From the NCBI GenBank assembly GCA_964539095.1, contig CAZIFL010000005.1:67831-131830 (forward strand): a DNA stretch of 64,000 nt, given 5' to 3'. The DNA is from DAIPKP01 sp964539095. GTDB lineage: Bacteria > Synergistota > Synergistia > Synergistales > Aminiphilaceae. Position 1 is the first letter of the stretch, and every line of letters begins with the position of its first letter. The position numbers were made by a program, and so were the translations under genes. The notes beneath the pieces were generated by a model that was not told where the DNA came from, did not search any database, and saw only the letters and a program-made list of their open reading frames with translations. Shown piece after piece: positions 8,476-17,378 of the stretch.

Positions 8476-9870
8476 ATGGCAGAAGTACGGTATTCGATAG
8501 CGCCGGAGGATGTTTTTTCCACCATCGAAGAGGTTATGCTCCGGGATGGTTTCGATATTTGTATCGATATGGAAAAATCGAAGGGGAGCCATATCTATAA
8601 TAAGATTAACGGTGACGAATGGCTTGACTTCTACACCTTCTTTGCCTCTGCTCCCTTCGGTATGAACCATGAGAAGCTCGCCAACGACGAGTTCAAAGAA
8701 AAGATCTTCCGCGCCGCCATCAATAAGGTGGCCAGCTCCGATATCTATACCCAGGAGATGGCGGAGTTCGTGAAGACCTTCAAAGAAGTGGCCATGCCCA
8801 AAGGGTTCAGCCACCTCTTCCTCATCGATTACGGCACATTGGCGGTGGAAAACTGCTTTAAGGTTGCCATGGACTGGAAAGTTCGCAAGCTCATCGCCGA
8901 GGGGAAGCTCACCAAGGGAGCTGCCATAAAAGGGAAGAAGGGGACCAAGGTTATCCACTTCAACGAGGCCTTCCACGGCCGCAGCGGCTATACCCTCACG
9001 GTAACCAACACCAACGACCCCAACAAATACCAGTACTTTGCCCAGTTCGACTGGCCCCGGGTACTTAATCCTAAAATTGTCTTCCCCCTGGAGGAGAACC
9101 TCGGCATCGTAGAGTGGATGGAGCGTACCTCCCTCAATCAGATCAAGGCCCTCCTTGAGGCAGATCAGGACGACTACTGTGCCATCATTCTTGAGACCAT
9201 CCAGGGCGAGGGCGGGGATAACCAGTTCCGCACCGAGTACCTTCAGGCCCTTCGCGATCTCTGCGACAAGCACGACGTGCTTCTCATCTTTGATGAAGTG
9301 CAGTGCGGCATGGGAATTACCGGCAAGATGTGGGCCTGGGAGCATCACGGCGTGAAGCCCGACATCTTCAGCTTCGGCAAGAAGGCCCAGATCTGCGGAC
9401 TCGTGGCAGGCCCTCGGATCGACAGCGTCGACGGCAACTGCTTCCAGGTCTCCAGCCGGATTAACTCCACCTGGGGCGGCACCGTGGTGGACATGGTTCG
9501 GGCTACTCGGTATCTCGAAATCTACCGGGACGATAAGATTCTCGACTACGTGAGCAACGTGGCGGGCCCCGCCCTTCTGAACGGTCTCAAAAAGCTTCGG
9601 GAGGAGTTCCCCCAGTTCATCTCCAATGTCCGGGGCAGGGGTGTCATGTGCGCCTACGACTTCCCCAACTCCGAACTGCGAGAGCGCTTCAAGAAGGGGT
9701 GCTGGCAGAGAAAGATGCTCATCCTCCCCTGCGGCAACGTTACCATGCGTTACCGTCCCGCCCTCAACGTTCCTGTGGCGGATATCGAGAGAAGCATTGA
9801 GATCTCCCGGGAAGTCCTCAAAGAGATGGTCAAGGAGTGCGGTTGCGGCTGCGGTTGCGGTTGCAACTAG
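8476..9870 (+). CDS. lat: L-lysine 6-aminotransferase (LAT-type)
   Basis: 464 residues. The start is the ATG at 8476, preceded by AGGAGG; the open frame extends upstream but without a start site. This PLP enzyme moves the epsilon-amino group of lysine to 2-oxoglutarate, giving the semialdehyde that cyclises to piperideine-6-carboxylate. The sequence follows the mycobacterial LAT family throughout: ASSDIYTQEMAEFV, NEAFHGRSGYTLTVTNTND, ETIQGEGGDNQFR, LLIFDEVQCGMG and the PLP lysine in FSFGKKAQICG. Lysine catabolism fits an amino-acid-fermenting anaerobe. The C-terminus is odd: it ends in KECGCGCGCGCN, a run of alternating Cys and Gly not expected in this family. Confidence 0.88.
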   Translation: MAEVRYSIAPEDVFSTIEEVMLRDGFDICIDMEKSKGSHIYNKINGDEWLDFYTFFASAPFGMNHEKLANDEFKEKIFRAAINKVASSDIYTQEMAEFVKTFKEVAMPKGFSHLFLIDYGTLAVENCFKVAMDWKVRKLIAEGKLTKGAAIKGKKGTKVIHFNEAFHGRSGYTLTVTNTNDPNKYQYFAQFDWPRVLNPKIVFPLEENLGIVEWMERTSLNQIKALLEADQDDYCAIILETIQGEGGDNQFRTEYLQALRDLCDKHDVLLIFDEVQCGMGITGKMWAWEHHGVKPDIFSFGKKAQICGLVAGPRIDSVDGNCFQVSSRINSTWGGTVVDMVRATRYLEIYRDDKILDYVSNVAGPALLNGLKKLREEFPQFISNVRGRGVMCAYDFPNSELRERFKKGCWQRKMLILPCGNVTMRYRPALNVPVADIERSIEISREVLKEMVKECGCGCGCGCN

Positions 9871-9906
9871 GTTTTGGAAGAGAGCAAAAACTGTCAGTCT
9901 GTTATC

Positions 9907-9933
9907 AAAAAGGGGCCCGAGGGCCCCTTTTTT
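9907..9933 (+). terminator. Rho-independent terminator after lat
   Basis: GGGGCCC (9912-9918) pairs with GGGCCCC (9921-9927) around a two-base loop; the stem is flanked by five A residues before and six T residues after, so it could work in both directions. Confidence 0.88.
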
Positions 9934-10014
9934 CGTGAATCCGTGCTATTATTAAGGGGGTAGGGGAAGAGAAAGATCCTTTTTTCTCTATCCTCTCTGT
10001 CGAGGGGGGTTGGC

Positions 10015-11058
10015 ATGGCTCTTCTGTTTGAAGCTAATTGGAGTTTTATTATCTCGCTGCTCCTTCTGAGCGGAGGTATTGCCTTTCTGGGAGATCTTAT
10101 CGGTCGCCGTATAGGTCGTCGACGGGTCTCTCTCTTCGGGCTCCGGCCTCGGCATACCTCCTCGCTCATCACCGTCTTCACTGCCCTCTCCATAACCCTT
10201 GGAACCCTCTTTGCCCTAGCGGTGATGAGCGACTCTGTCCGCATCGCCCTCTTCCGTATGAAGTTTATTCAGCGTCAGGTAATGGAACTTACGGCGGAGT
10301 TGGAGAAGAAAACCGAAGAACAGGCTACTATGCGGCAGAGCCTCTTCGAAGCCCAAGCCGATCTCGTCTCTCTGGAGCGGCAACGGGGACGCCTGGAAGA
10401 AGAGATCCAGGAGATGAAGCAGGGGCTTGAACAGCTTCGGGAGGGGCGTATCGTGGTCGTGGCGAAGGAGATCCTGGCGCAGATCGGCCTGGATAGTCCG
10501 GTGCTCTCCGAGGATATTCCCCCTGCCCTTGAGGCTCTTCGCCAAAACGCCTCTTTCGCCCTCTCGGAACGATTTCGTGGTCAGGAGATTCCTCCGGAAA
10601 TTTTTCTCGTTCCCACAACTCTGGAGAACGTTTTTGAGGCTTTAGACGAGTTCGGGAGCGATCGCCTGGTGCTTCGCCTGGCGGTGGAGGAAAACGCCAT
10701 TTACGGAGAACCCGTCACCTGTCGGGTGGATGTTATCAAGAGCCAAAAAATTTATGAACCCCTTCAGGAGCTTGTGCGCCAGACCTTCCCCTCAGGGTTG
10801 GATCGCTCTTGGGCGGAGCAGGAACTCTATGCCCTTCTCCTCAAGGTGAACCGCAAGGCAACGGAGGATGGAGTGCTTCGGGATCCCGTCCGGGGAACTG
10901 TGGGAAATCTGGAAGGGACCGATTTCTTCGAGGCCGTCGATTGGATTGACAGAGCACCTTCCCCCGTTACCATCACTGTTCGGGCTGCTGAAAAGGTCTA
11001 TACGGAGGGCCCCGTGAAAGTTCTCCTTGAACATTTCTTTGAGGAGGAGTACAACTAA
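10015..11058 (+). CDS. DUF3084 membrane-anchored coiled-coil protein
   Basis: 347 residues. Two N-terminal membrane segments are visible (about residues 8-26 and 47-72), separated by a short loop with GRRIGRRRVSLFGLRPRH, the hallmark of DUF3084 proteins. A long coiled coil follows (about residues 80-145, rich in Glu, Gln and Leu, e.g. QVMELTAELEKKTEEQ), then a mixed alpha/beta domain. The family is known from cyanobacteria and Synergistota and has no established function; an envelope or cell-shape role is only a guess. It stands alone between the lat terminator and a 142-base gap, with GAGGGGGG before the ATG. Confidence 0.8.
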   Translation: MALLFEANWSFIISLLLLSGGIAFLGDLIGRRIGRRRVSLFGLRPRHTSSLITVFTALSITLGTLFALAVMSDSVRIALFRMKFIQRQVMELTAELEKKTEEQATMRQSLFEAQADLVSLERQRGRLEEEIQEMKQGLEQLREGRIVVVAKEILAQIGLDSPVLSEDIPPALEALRQNASFALSERFRGQEIPPEIFLVPTTLENVFEALDEFGSDRLVLRLAVEENAIYGEPVTCRVDVIKSQKIYEPLQELVRQTFPSGLDRSWAEQELYALLLKVNRKATEDGVLRDPVRGTVGNLEGTDFFEAVDWIDRAPSPVTITVRAAEKVYTEGPVKVLLEHFFEEEYN

Positions 11059-11200
11059 GCCGATACAGTCCTCGGCAGAAGATTGCTCCGAAGTTATGGT
11101 AGCGATTACTCTCTACGTACGAAAAAGTGTAAAAATGCAGGGATGTAGGAATGCAGCGGATGCACAGACAGAAGGATTTTGAGAGAGGGGACGAGCAACG

Positions 11201-11422
11201 GTGATCATTGTGGCATGTCAGTTGTGCGGTGAAATGAAGGTTCTGGCGGGGGCTCCGGATTCGGATGGATTGGCCCGGGTAAGCTGGATATGTCCTTCCT
11301 GCGGGGCGGGGCAGGTGGTGCAGATTCCGGTAAGCCTGGATGCCCGGGGAGGGAGTTTGCGAGGAATCTGCGGGGGCCTTTCGGTGATGGCCGAAGAGGG
11401 TTATGTATCCGCAAAAGCCTAA
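11201..11422 (+). CDS. Small zinc-ribbon-like protein, unknown function
   Basis: 73 residues from a GTG with GAGAGAGGGG upstream. Two knuckles, CQLC (residues 6-9) and CPSC (about 31-34), would form a zinc ribbon. It overlaps the following acetyltransferase by 20 bases, so the two are likely translated together. I do not recognise a family. A regulatory or RNA-binding role is possible for such small ribbons, but nothing in the sequence decides it. Confidence 0.6.
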   Translation: MIIVACQLCGEMKVLAGAPDSDGLARVSWICPSCGAGQVVQIPVSLDARGGSLRGICGGLSVMAEEGYVSAKA

Positions 11423-11855
11423 ACTTTCGCCTCTTCTCGAAAACTACGTCTTCTACGACAGTAAACAGGCCGTCTCTCCTCAGGGGATCTACCCCCTCTA
11501 TCGCTTTACCCGGTGGGGAAAGAGCCGCACCGTGGATCAACTGGAGCGCATGATCCAGGGGAGTAGCCTCTGTTGTAGTGTACACTACGAAAATCGGGAG
11601 ATCGTGGCCTTCTGCAGGGTTCTCACGGATTTTATCTTCCGGGCAACCCTGTGGGACATTCTTGTACATCCCGATCATCAGGGCAAAGGCGTGGGGAGCG
11701 CCCTGCTGGAGTATGTGCTTCAGCACCCCTCCATACGGCAGATTCCGCTTATTCTTGCCTTTACAGGAGATCTCGGCCCCTTTCTCGGCAAGTTCGGCTT
11801 CTCCGGAAGCGATACCACCTACACCCTTCTTCGGCGTCCTTTGGAGTACTCCTGA
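11403..11855 (+). CDS. GNAT-family N-acetyltransferase
   Basis: 150 residues. The acetyl-CoA binding motif A is clear: LVHPDHQGKGVGSALLEYVL (about residues 87-106), preceded by the beta-strand ATLWDI and followed by a FGKFGFSGSD-like C-terminal segment (LGKFGFSGSDTTY). It would transfer an acetyl group from acetyl-CoA to an amine; the substrate cannot be read from the sequence. It overlaps the zinc-ribbon gene upstream and its stop overlaps the start of the membrane protein downstream (TGATG), so the three form a compact unit. Confidence 0.85.
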   Translation: MYPQKPKLSPLLENYVFYDSKQAVSPQGIYPLYRFTRWGKSRTVDQLERMIQGSSLCCSVHYENREIVAFCRVLTDFIFRATLWDILVHPDHQGKGVGSALLEYVLQHPSIRQIPLILAFTGDLGPFLGKFGFSGSDTTYTLLRRPLEYS

Positions 11856-12367
11856 TGCCTCCCCTCTTTTTTGTCTCTGCCATAGATTACGAAGCCGCCT
11901 TTCTCCAAGCCCTCTTCTGGACGGTGCTCTCCGAAAGCCTTGCCCTCTGGGTAGGGCTTTTTTGCATGCAGTATGGGCGTTCTCTGTGGCGCAGAGGGTG
12001 GACGTGTGGTGGAGGGAGTGCGGGGAATGGGGAGGATGGAGGTGATTGCCACCGTGCAGAGTTGGCAGGAGAGCCCGAGAATCTGGTAGAGGAGAACCTC
12101 TTTGCCTCCCCCTGGTTCTCTCCGGGGAGGATATTCCTCGGGGGATTTTTTGCCAGCTTTGCCACCTTGCCGTATCTCTGGTTTGTTCTCCCCCGGTGTC
12201 TTTCCTCCTACACCCTCTATGCCTTTGGGGGGGAGGCCTTTGTTATACTCGGGGAAGCGCTCTTTTACACCGCCTATTTCAGATTTTCTCCCAAAACCGC
12301 CCTTCTTCTCTCCTTGGCGTGCAATCTCGCCTCTCTGGGGGTGGGAAAGCTTCTGGGGCTTTACTGA
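11855..12367 (+). CDS. Small integral membrane protein, unknown
   Basis: 170 residues starting at the ATG that overlaps the acetyltransferase stop. Hydrophobic segments occur at about residues 10-38, 90-115, 122-140 and 146-168, with a charged, low-complexity loop near 45-75 (Gly, Glu, Asp rich). The family is not recognised. The codon choice resembles that of the neighbours and the frame is conserved with coupled starts, which supports a real gene. No catalytic motif is seen. Confidence 0.6.
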   Translation: MPPLFFVSAIDYEAAFLQALFWTVLSESLALWVGLFCMQYGRSLWRRGWTCGGGSAGNGEDGGDCHRAELAGEPENLVEENLFASPWFSPGRIFLGGFFASFATLPYLWFVLPRCLSSYTLYAFGGEAFVILGEALFYTAYFRFSPKTALLLSLACNLASLGVGKLLGLY

Positions 12368-12402
12368 TTTCCTTGGGTAAAGCTGTGGGTTAGCCTGACC
12401 CT

Positions 12403-12431
12403 TTGACAACCCGCTTCTCCCTGGATATATT
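12403..12431 (+). promoter_or_regulatory. Strong sigma-70 promoter of the DUF262 gene
   Basis: A perfect TTGACA is followed after 17 bases by TATATT, 70 bases before the DUF262 start codon. It is one of the best promoter matches in the window, so this accessory gene seems to have its own constitutive promoter. Confidence 0.75.
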
Positions 12432-12500
12432 AGAAGAAGTTTGAGTGAAGAGAATTCCGGGGCTCCATGCCAAGGGGTATGTTAGGGAGGATGGATAATC

Positions 12501-14216
12501 ATGGCAACCATGAATTTTAATACCACAAATGCAACCTTTCGCCAGATTTTGGGTAATGGCCTTAGCTACTGCGTTCCTCCTTTTCAACGGGATTACTCCT
12601 GGACCGAGGATGAATGGGATGACCTGTGGCAGGATATTCTCGGGCTCTTCGAAGAGGATGGTGAATCATTTCACTACATGGGATATCTCGTCCTTCAGTC
12701 TTCGGACAGCAAGAATTTCGATATCATTGACGGGCAGCAGCGCATCACCACCCTCAGCGTGATGATCCTGGCGGGGCTTGGGCACTTGCAGGATCTCGTA
12801 AACGCCGGGCTAGATGCGGCAGATAATGCAAAGCGCAAAGAACAGTTGCAAAACAGCTATATTGGGTATCTTGATCCCGTCAGCCTGATTCCAAGATCAA
12901 AGCTTGCGCTGAACCGCCACAACAACCGGTTCTACCAGACCTATCTTGTGCCGCTGGAAAAGCTTCCTCAGCGGGGGTTAAACGCTTCGGAACACCAATT
13001 GAGAACGTCCTTCCACTGGTTTAAAGAGCGGATCAAAGGGTATACCGGGGGGAGCGCCGAAAGCGGAAGAAACCTTGCGGCTTTCATTGACTCCCTAGTG
13101 GATAAGCTCTTTTTTACCGTTATTACCGTCACGGATGAGCTGAACGCCTTCAAGGTGTTTGAAACGCTCAATGCCCGGGGGGTGAGACTTTCAGCTACAG
13201 ATCTGCTTAAAAATTATCTTTTTTCCGTTATCAGCACCCAGAATGCTCATGAGGTGGAGCTTAGGGCTTTGGAAGAGCGGTGGGAGAGAATTACGGGGCT
13301 TTTGGGGGGCGAAAGCTTTCCAGAATTTCTACGTCTCTTCTGGAACAGCCGAAATAAACTTGTTCGCAAATCCGATCTTTTCAAGACCTTCCGAAAGCGG
13401 ATCACCGCACGTGACCAGGCCTTTGAACTGCTGCGGGCTCTGGATGAATCCGCCGGGGTCTATGCGGCATTGAGAGATCCCCAGGATGTAACGTGGAGCA
13501 AAGAGGAGAAATCCGCCTTGGAACAACTGCGGATGTTCAATGTCTCCCAGCCCCTGGCCATGCTCATGGCGTGTTATGCCAAATATTTTGAGCACCAAAG
13601 AGTCTTCTTCACACGAATACTGAAGGCCGTGGCTGTTATTTCGTTTCGCTATAACGTCATCTGTAACCTGCCCACCCATGAGCAGGAGCGTCTTTACAAT
13701 GAGATCGCCTGGAAAGTAACCTCCGGTGCCATGAGCACCCCCTTAGATGTGATGGCCGCCCTGCGGGAGGTGTATCCCGAGGATAATCAATTCAAAGCAG
13801 CCTTCACCGACAAGGAGTTTCGCACCACCAACAGCCGCAACAAGAAAGTGGTGCGCCATGTTCTTTTTGAAATCGAAAAACAATGCTCTGGAGGGGACTT
13901 CGATTTTGAGAGCGCCACCTATAGCCTGGAACACATCCTTCCGGAGAACCCCTCCCATGCCTGGGAGCAGATAGAGGAGGCAAAACAGGATCGCCTGATC
14001 TACCGCATAGGGAACATGACTCCCTTGGAGACCAGCAAAAACCGTGATATCGGCAATGGGGACTACGCCTCTAAACGCAGCATCTATGAACAGAGTTGCT
14101 TTCAGATCACCCGAGGGGTGGCAGAACATTATGAATCCTGGGATGAGCGTACAGTAGAGGCCAGACAGAAGCGGCTGGCTTCTCTTGCGGCGGGGATATG
14201 GAAAGTTGCGTTTTGA
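12501..14216 (+). CDS. DUF262/DUF1524 nuclease (GmrSD-like)
   Basis: 571 residues with AGGGAGG ten bases before the ATG. The N-terminal DUF262 (ParB-like) domain has YCVPPFQRDYSWTEDEW and the IDGQQRITT motif (about residues 75-83), which in GmrS-type proteins drives nucleotide hydrolysis. The C-terminal DUF1524 domain has the HNH-type YSLEHILPENPSHAW motif (about residues 475-490) with NMTPLE further on. Fused DUF262-DUF1524 proteins such as GmrSD act as modification-dependent restriction enzymes. A defence role is therefore likely, although the modified substrate is unknown. It stands alone with its own promoter and converges on a helicase gene. Confidence 0.85.
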   Translation: MATMNFNTTNATFRQILGNGLSYCVPPFQRDYSWTEDEWDDLWQDILGLFEEDGESFHYMGYLVLQSSDSKNFDIIDGQQRITTLSVMILAGLGHLQDLVNAGLDAADNAKRKEQLQNSYIGYLDPVSLIPRSKLALNRHNNRFYQTYLVPLEKLPQRGLNASEHQLRTSFHWFKERIKGYTGGSAESGRNLAAFIDSLVDKLFFTVITVTDELNAFKVFETLNARGVRLSATDLLKNYLFSVISTQNAHEVELRALEERWERITGLLGGESFPEFLRLFWNSRNKLVRKSDLFKTFRKRITARDQAFELLRALDESAGVYAALRDPQDVTWSKEEKSALEQLRMFNVSQPLAMLMACYAKYFEHQRVFFTRILKAVAVISFRYNVICNLPTHEQERLYNEIAWKVTSGAMSTPLDVMAALREVYPEDNQFKAAFTDKEFRTTNSRNKKVVRHVLFEIEKQCSGGDFDFESATYSLEHILPENPSHAWEQIEEAKQDRLIYRIGNMTPLETSKNRDIGNGDYASKRSIYEQSCFQITRGVAEHYESWDERTVEARQKRLASLAAGIWKVAF

Positions 14217-14265
14217 GCTTTTTGAGGATCATGTGTGCAGATTTGCTGAGAGGATCTTCCGGAAG

Positions 14266-16833
14266 TCATTTCCGGGATCTGTTGTTTTTGTGGAGATACT
14301 GTTCCGTGTAGGCACAGTAGGGGTAGTTGGTACAGTTTGTGAATTTCCCATGTCGTCCCTCCTTGATTCGCAGGATTCCGGAAAGACATTTTGGGCAAGG
14401 ACGATAAGACGTGGGGACATGCTGTGATTCGTCGATAAAGCAGATTTTTCGAGAATCCTTTTCCCGCAAAAGTTCTATCACGAAAAAGGAGGGATTTTGA
14501 GGATCATAGACCAGGAATACTCCATGGCGAGCCCGGGTAAGAGCAACGTAAAAAAGCCGTCGTTCCTCTGCAAAGGGATATTCCTCCGATTGGGGAAGAA
14601 AGAACTCAATGGCGGCATCGGTTTTTTTCTGGGAGGGAAATTTTTTGTCTACCACATCAAGAACGATGACATAGTCTGCTTCCTTTCCCTTGGCTCCGTG
14701 AACGGTCATAAAGTCCATATCCATTCCTGGGAATCCGTCTTTCCTTTTGAGCTTTTCCGTGCGGTAGGTGTAATGGTACCTTCCCAGAACAAGAAGGCTC
14801 TTCTTCTCCTTGGATTTTTTGTATTCCGGAAGTTTTTTTATTTTTTGGAAGATTTCTGGGAGTGCCTCGGATGAATCTGCCATGGGAACCAGGTACACCG
14901 CAGGGTGATCCACAGTGGTGATGGAGTGGATCTCCTTTTGCACTTGCCGGGGATTTTTCATGATGAATTTGGAGGCCACTTCAGCAATGACATCGTTGCA
15001 TCGGAAGCTCGTATCCAGCGTGACTTTCGCCGCGGGGCCGTAGTGCTTTTCGAAGTCCCGCATGTAGGATATGTCGCTTCCCGCAAAACGATAGATGGAC
15101 TGCCAGTCATCGCCCACGGCGAAAAGAATCGTCTCAGGATTCTGGTGGATCAGTGCCATCACGAGATCCATTCTCGCTTTGTTGATATCCTGAAACTCAT
15201 CGATAAGAATATGCTTATAGGGAGAGGCATAGGCCCCCCTTTTTATGTACTCCGTGGCTTGGATGATCATGTCTGAGAAATCAATCTGGTTCTTTTCCTC
15301 CAGGTCTTTTTCGTAGGCCTCGTAGATGGGGTGAAAGATCTTCAAGATTTTTCTTGTGGGAGAATTGCCGATTTTTTCCAGATTTTCATCATTAAAAATT
15401 TTCTTGTCATGCTCGGATTCTTTGAAGAGGAAGATCATTCTTCCGAGGAGTGCTGATAGCTCTGATTGCACAAATTTCTTGTTAAGTTTTTTTAGTAACC
15501 TGTTCAGTTCCTGGAGTTTCTCCATGCTAGATCGAGGAACAATAGTGACTTCTGCCTTTTTCAGGAGTTCCTCAAGGTACATTTCGAGAATCCCTTCCTG
15601 TTGTAAGTACGAGTAGGTTTCCAGAAGGAGGGTTCCATTTTTCTTGTGGAGTTCTCTTTTCCAGCAAATGCCCTGAAGGTATTCCCGTTGGTTAAAGTGC
15701 TTCGGGGGTTTCCTCTGGCGGTTTATGGCAAAGTGCTCTAGATAGATGCCTTTTCCCTTGATGTAGAAATCGGGTTTGTACTGCCGATGGTCTGGTGTTT
15801 GTGTGGTAAATTTATAGGGTGCTTCATATTCGTATTCTACACCGTGGAGAGCCAGAAAGTTGGCAATAATGCACTCTTCAAAGCTTTTCACAGACTCTCC
15901 TCTGAGGGTTGTGATTTGGTTTTCAGCGATGTATTCCCAGTATTCTTCCATGGATTCAAAATCAAAGGGGCTTTTATAGGGATACCGCCCTCCTCGGTAG
16001 TAGCTGATGATTTCCTCACAGAAGGCGGCATCTTTTTTGCAAAGGTTTTGGATGGTCTTTTCAATGAAATTTAAGAGACGATAGTCTCCTTCTGCAAAGG
16101 GAGTAATGTCATATCTTCTTCCGCAAGCCTTCCCCACAATTTTGTTTCCCAGAGCATGAAAGGTTTCGATGGTAGGTAACGTATTGCTTCCCAGGCGCAG
16201 CCATTTTTTCAGCTGTGTTTCCTGGCGTTCCCGCATCTCCTCGGAGGCCTCTTTTCCAAAGGCGAGGAGGAGGATTTCCTCCGGGGAGCATTGTTTTGAT
16301 GCCAGGAGGTATCCTGTCCGACCGATTATGGTACTTGTCTTTCCCGTGCCTGCTCCTGCAAAGACAAGATTCCTATCGTCATTGATAACACAGGCTTCAC
16401 GTTGGCTTTCCGTGAGGGGGTTGCTTTCGATGGAGTCGAAGAAAAAGGCGAATCGTTCTGTTTCCTTCGTTATGAAATCTCCATCTGTTTTTGCTAAACG
16501 AGTTTCTATGGTCTTCAAAAAGTCTTGGAGTTCTCGGAATTGTTTGTTTTTCTGGGGAAAGAAAAGAAATGCTCCAAAGGGAAGCTCCGTTTCCTGAAGG
16601 GTTTTTTGAGCCCTTTGGATGGAAGCTGCTTTTTCGGAGTGTCGGATATACGTCCCTCTTGTAAGAAGGTTTTCAAGGTCTGTAGCCTGAACCTGAAGCA
16701 TTTCAAGGTGGCGGATGATTTTTTTGCGGATTCCCAAGTAAAACATGCCTAAGAATAGCAGGGTAGCCAGGGATAAAGGATTGATGATGGCTGAAAGTTT
16801 GACCGATCCCAGAAGAAGGCCTCCTTTAATCAT
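14266..16833 (-). CDS. UvrD/Rep-family helicase of the DNA helicase IV (HelD) type with C-terminal zinc finger
   Basis: 855 residues. Walker A is VFAGAGTGKTST (near residue 155), with the preceding Q-motif SPLTESQ-like NPLTESQREA; Walker B-like LIDEFQDIN, GDDWQSIYRFAGSD, the TVHGAKGKEADYVI motif and VALTRARHGVFLVYD complete a superfamily 1A helicase. Between them lies the helicase IV insertion with a PD-(D/E)xK-like core (YKPDFYI then IYLEHFAI). Two departures are notable: an N-terminal hydrophobic stretch (about residues 13-36) that may anchor it in the membrane, and a C-terminal topoisomerase-type zinc finger (CPKC ... CTNYPYC). Convergent with the DUF262 gene; likely DNA repair or defence. 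Confidence 0.85.
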   Translation of the reverse strand: MIKGGLLLGSVKLSAIINPLSLATLLFLGMFYLGIRKKIIRHLEMLQVQATDLENLLTRGTYIRHSEKAASIQRAQKTLQETELPFGAFLFFPQKNKQFRELQDFLKTIETRLAKTDGDFITKETERFAFFFDSIESNPLTESQREACVINDDRNLVFAGAGTGKTSTIIGRTGYLLASKQCSPEEILLLAFGKEASEEMRERQETQLKKWLRLGSNTLPTIETFHALGNKIVGKACGRRYDITPFAEGDYRLLNFIEKTIQNLCKKDAAFCEEIISYYRGGRYPYKSPFDFESMEEYWEYIAENQITTLRGESVKSFEECIIANFLALHGVEYEYEAPYKFTTQTPDHRQYKPDFYIKGKGIYLEHFAINRQRKPPKHFNQREYLQGICWKRELHKKNGTLLLETYSYLQQEGILEMYLEELLKKAEVTIVPRSSMEKLQELNRLLKKLNKKFVQSELSALLGRMIFLFKESEHDKKIFNDENLEKIGNSPTRKILKIFHPIYEAYEKDLEEKNQIDFSDMIIQATEYIKRGAYASPYKHILIDEFQDINKARMDLVMALIHQNPETILFAVGDDWQSIYRFAGSDISYMRDFEKHYGPAAKVTLDTSFRCNDVIAEVASKFIMKNPRQVQKEIHSITTVDHPAVYLVPMADSSEALPEIFQKIKKLPEYKKSKEKKSLLVLGRYHYTYRTEKLKRKDGFPGMDMDFMTVHGAKGKEADYVIVLDVVDKKFPSQKKTDAAIEFFLPQSEEYPFAEERRLFYVALTRARHGVFLVYDPQNPSFFVIELLREKDSRKICFIDESQHVPTSYRPCPKCLSGILRIKEGRHGKFTNCTNYPYCAYTEQYLHKNNRSRK

Positions 16834-16882
16834 GGGATTGCCAGTACGTTCAAAAAGCGTATTGACGACTTTTTTCAGAAAG

Positions 16883-16911
16883 AGTATACCCTTTTCAGAG
16901 CTTCCTTGAAA
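16883..16911 (-). promoter_or_regulatory. Possible promoter of the helicase gene
   Basis: On the minus strand TTTCAA is followed after 17 bases by TATACT, about 50 bases before the helicase start codon. The -10 matches well and the -35 poorly. Confidence 0.4.
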
Positions 16912-16959
16912 GAATTATGCGCACTTTTTTCTCTGTTGCCCCCTTTTGCAGAGTAGTGC

Positions 16960-17275
16960 TACTGCATCATTCCTGCTTATATTGTGGCTTTGGGTGAACT
17001 CCAGGAGCCGGAGCTTGTGTGTCCCCGGCAGCGACATAGTGGTCGGCGAGTGCAGCTTTGCGTCGCGGAGGCCCGGTATCGGCACAGGACGTGCCGGTAA
17101 GCCCCAGCCGCGCAGCTGGTTGGCGGAAGTCTGGGGTGACGGTTCTGAGCAGCAAAGCAAGGGAGCGGTTCGACCACTCGGGAGCAGAGGGGACACAGAA
17201 GCGGAGGCTCCCATCCAAGAGCACTCTGTAACGTGGAACAGCTCACTACACTTGTTCCAACAAAGATCTATGCAG
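16960..17275. ncRNA. Highly structured non-coding element, left of fic (element R1)
   Basis: The 545-base gap between the helicase and fic holds a dense set of hairpins: GCGAC/GTCGC (17031-17035 with 17062-17066), GGCAC/GTGCC (17081-17095), CCCCAG/CTGGGG (17102-17107 with 17131-17136), GAGCGGT/ACCACTC (17163-17179) and GGGAGC/GCTCCC (17180-17185 with 17207-17212). Both strands are open in several frames for over 80 codons, but none has a ribosome-binding site or a recognisable protein. That is what a GC-rich structured RNA produces. Its first 110 bases are related to the element at 18285-18405 on the other side of fic. It could be an ncRNA of a mobile element (an omegaRNA/HEARO-like or intron-like RNA), but I cannot name the class or strand. 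Confidence 0.45.
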
Positions 17276-17378
17276 GTTTGCAAATACCGAAGGTAGCATG
17301 CTCGGAAACGATATGTACATGAAAACCATGGGGTTAAAAAGTTTGAAACGCTTTAGGAAGACCTGAGGAGGTGGGGGG

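Noticed and set aside
12501..16833. DUF262 nuclease and helicase considered as one two-gene defence operon
   Set aside because: They are convergent, the DUF262 gene has its own strong promoter, and nothing shows a functional link. Kept as separate accessory genes.
16946..17296. 116-codon plus-strand frame, and minus-strand frames of 85-122 codons
   Set aside because: No start site, no family, and frames open on both strands at once, as expected of a structured GC-rich RNA. Treated as non-coding.
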